Assembly: GCA_029641185.1 (NCBI GenBank)
Contig: JAPWGK010000008.1
Coordinates: forward strand, 1,488,001 to 1,552,000
Length of the DNA: 64,000 nt
Origin: Pseudofabraea citricarpa
Lineage: Eukaryota > Ascomycota > Leotiomycetes > Helotiales > Dermateaceae
Direction: 5' to 3'
Shown in pieces: positions 63,374-64,000 of the stretch. Below the pieces are notes generated by a model that saw only the letters and a list, made by a program, of their open reading frames with translations, did not search any database and had not been told where the DNA came from. A program made the translations under genes and the position numbers. Each line of letters starts with the position of its first letter. Within the stretch, counting starts at the first letter, position 1.

Positions 63374-64000
63374 AACAAAGATATAAATAAGATAATATTA
63401 ACTAAAAAGATTAAATTCGAGCCTAGAGTATAAGCTATAATACTAAGAAAAAGATAAGAAAGAAATAAGAGAATTTAGGTTATATAATCTAGTATTAAGT
63501 AATATTATAAGATTATAGTTTAATAAGAAAAAATATAATATAATAATAATCAGGCTAATAAAAAGTTATATAATATACTTATAACTTGAGAGATTTTTTC
63601 TTTAAGAAGTAAGTAATAAAATAAAAGTAATATTTCGTATTATAAGGCTTCTTAGAAAAATTAAAATCGTATTAAATTTAAGGAAGCCCTAAATTAAACC
63701 TAAAATTAGTAAAAGAAAGGAAATAAAAAAAAGATAAATAATAATAAAGTTAATAATAAAAACTATAATAAAAGCTATAATAAAGTTTAGATATAAAAGA
63801 AATAATTATAATAATAAATTTTTTTAATTAATATATATAATATAAAAAATATTTTCTACTTTTATATAAAATTAGTAATTAAAATAAGCTTTTACGATAT
63901 ATAATTTTTATATTACTAATTATTATATTATATAGCTAGTTAGAGTGAGTAATTAAAAGTAATAATTTAAGTAAGTAGTTAGATTAAGTAATTATAATTA
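63374..64000. other. AT-rich RIP-mutated DNA to the window edge
   Basis: No gene recognised. A 'gtaagtaat/gagtgagtaat'-like direct repeat (taattaaaag...gtaatta) appears in the last 80 bases. Confidence 0.45.

Noticed and set aside
1..64000. Mitochondrial or apicoplast genome as the source of the AT richness
   Set aside because: No rRNA, tRNA or respiratory-chain genes were seen, and the bias is specific to CpA/TpG and not a general loss of G and C. LTR retrotransposon polyproteins also point to nuclear DNA.

Overview
The window looks like gene-free, repeat-derived heterochromatin from a filamentous ascomycete (Pezizomycotina) that has been through saturating repeat-induced point mutation (RIP). 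The evidence is read directly from the sequence. It is extremely AT-rich. CpA and its complement TpG are almost absent over all 64 kb, with only scattered survivors. C is kept mainly in CpT, CpC and some CpG, and G mainly in ApG. That is the footprint of CpA-to-TpA conversion on both strands. Since ATG contains TpG, nearly all start codons are gone, and TGG, CAA, CAG and some CGA codons have become stops. Ordinary ORF finding therefore returns almost nothing, and the only two ATG-started frames of any length are translations of minisatellites.

Reading through the RIP changes (AAT for Asp or Asn, TAT for Cys, His or Tyr, TAA/TAG for Trp, Gln or Arg) reveals three retrotransposon polyproteins on the plus strand. 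Each stays in one reading frame over 3 to 5 kb. Copia-1 is at about 11.2-16.0 kb (gag, protease, pre-integrase, integrase, RT, RNase H). Copia-2 is at 36,679-44,380, bounded by two 197-bp LTRs with a likely 5-bp target duplication. A Ty3/Gypsy element has pol at about 47.8-51.5 kb and probable gag upstream. Copia-2 carries about 1.9 kb of extra DNA between RNase H and its 3' LTR.

Other long RIP-decayed reading frames could not be assigned to a family. On the plus strand they lie at about 4.2-5.1, 16.9-20.3, 26.3-30.1 (with an NKL-type repeat tract of about 200 residues), 32.0-34.4, 35.2-36.5 and 59.4-61.3 kb. On the minus strand they lie at about 0-1.6, 21.2-26.1 and 51.8-55.0 kb.

The remaining DNA is rich in tandem repeats with units of 17, 18, 30, 36, 37, 72, 74, 84, 105 and 109 bp. 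There is also a recurring 48-bp palindrome family at 6.1-7.5 kb, an isolated G-rich homopurine tract at 3.48 kb and two prominent hairpins. I recognised no rRNA, tRNA, CRISPR array or intact host gene. The genes do not act together as a pathway: this is a graveyard of mobile elements, plausibly centromeric, pericentromeric or an AT-isochore. Coordinates of decayed frames are approximate because starts and stops have been erased.
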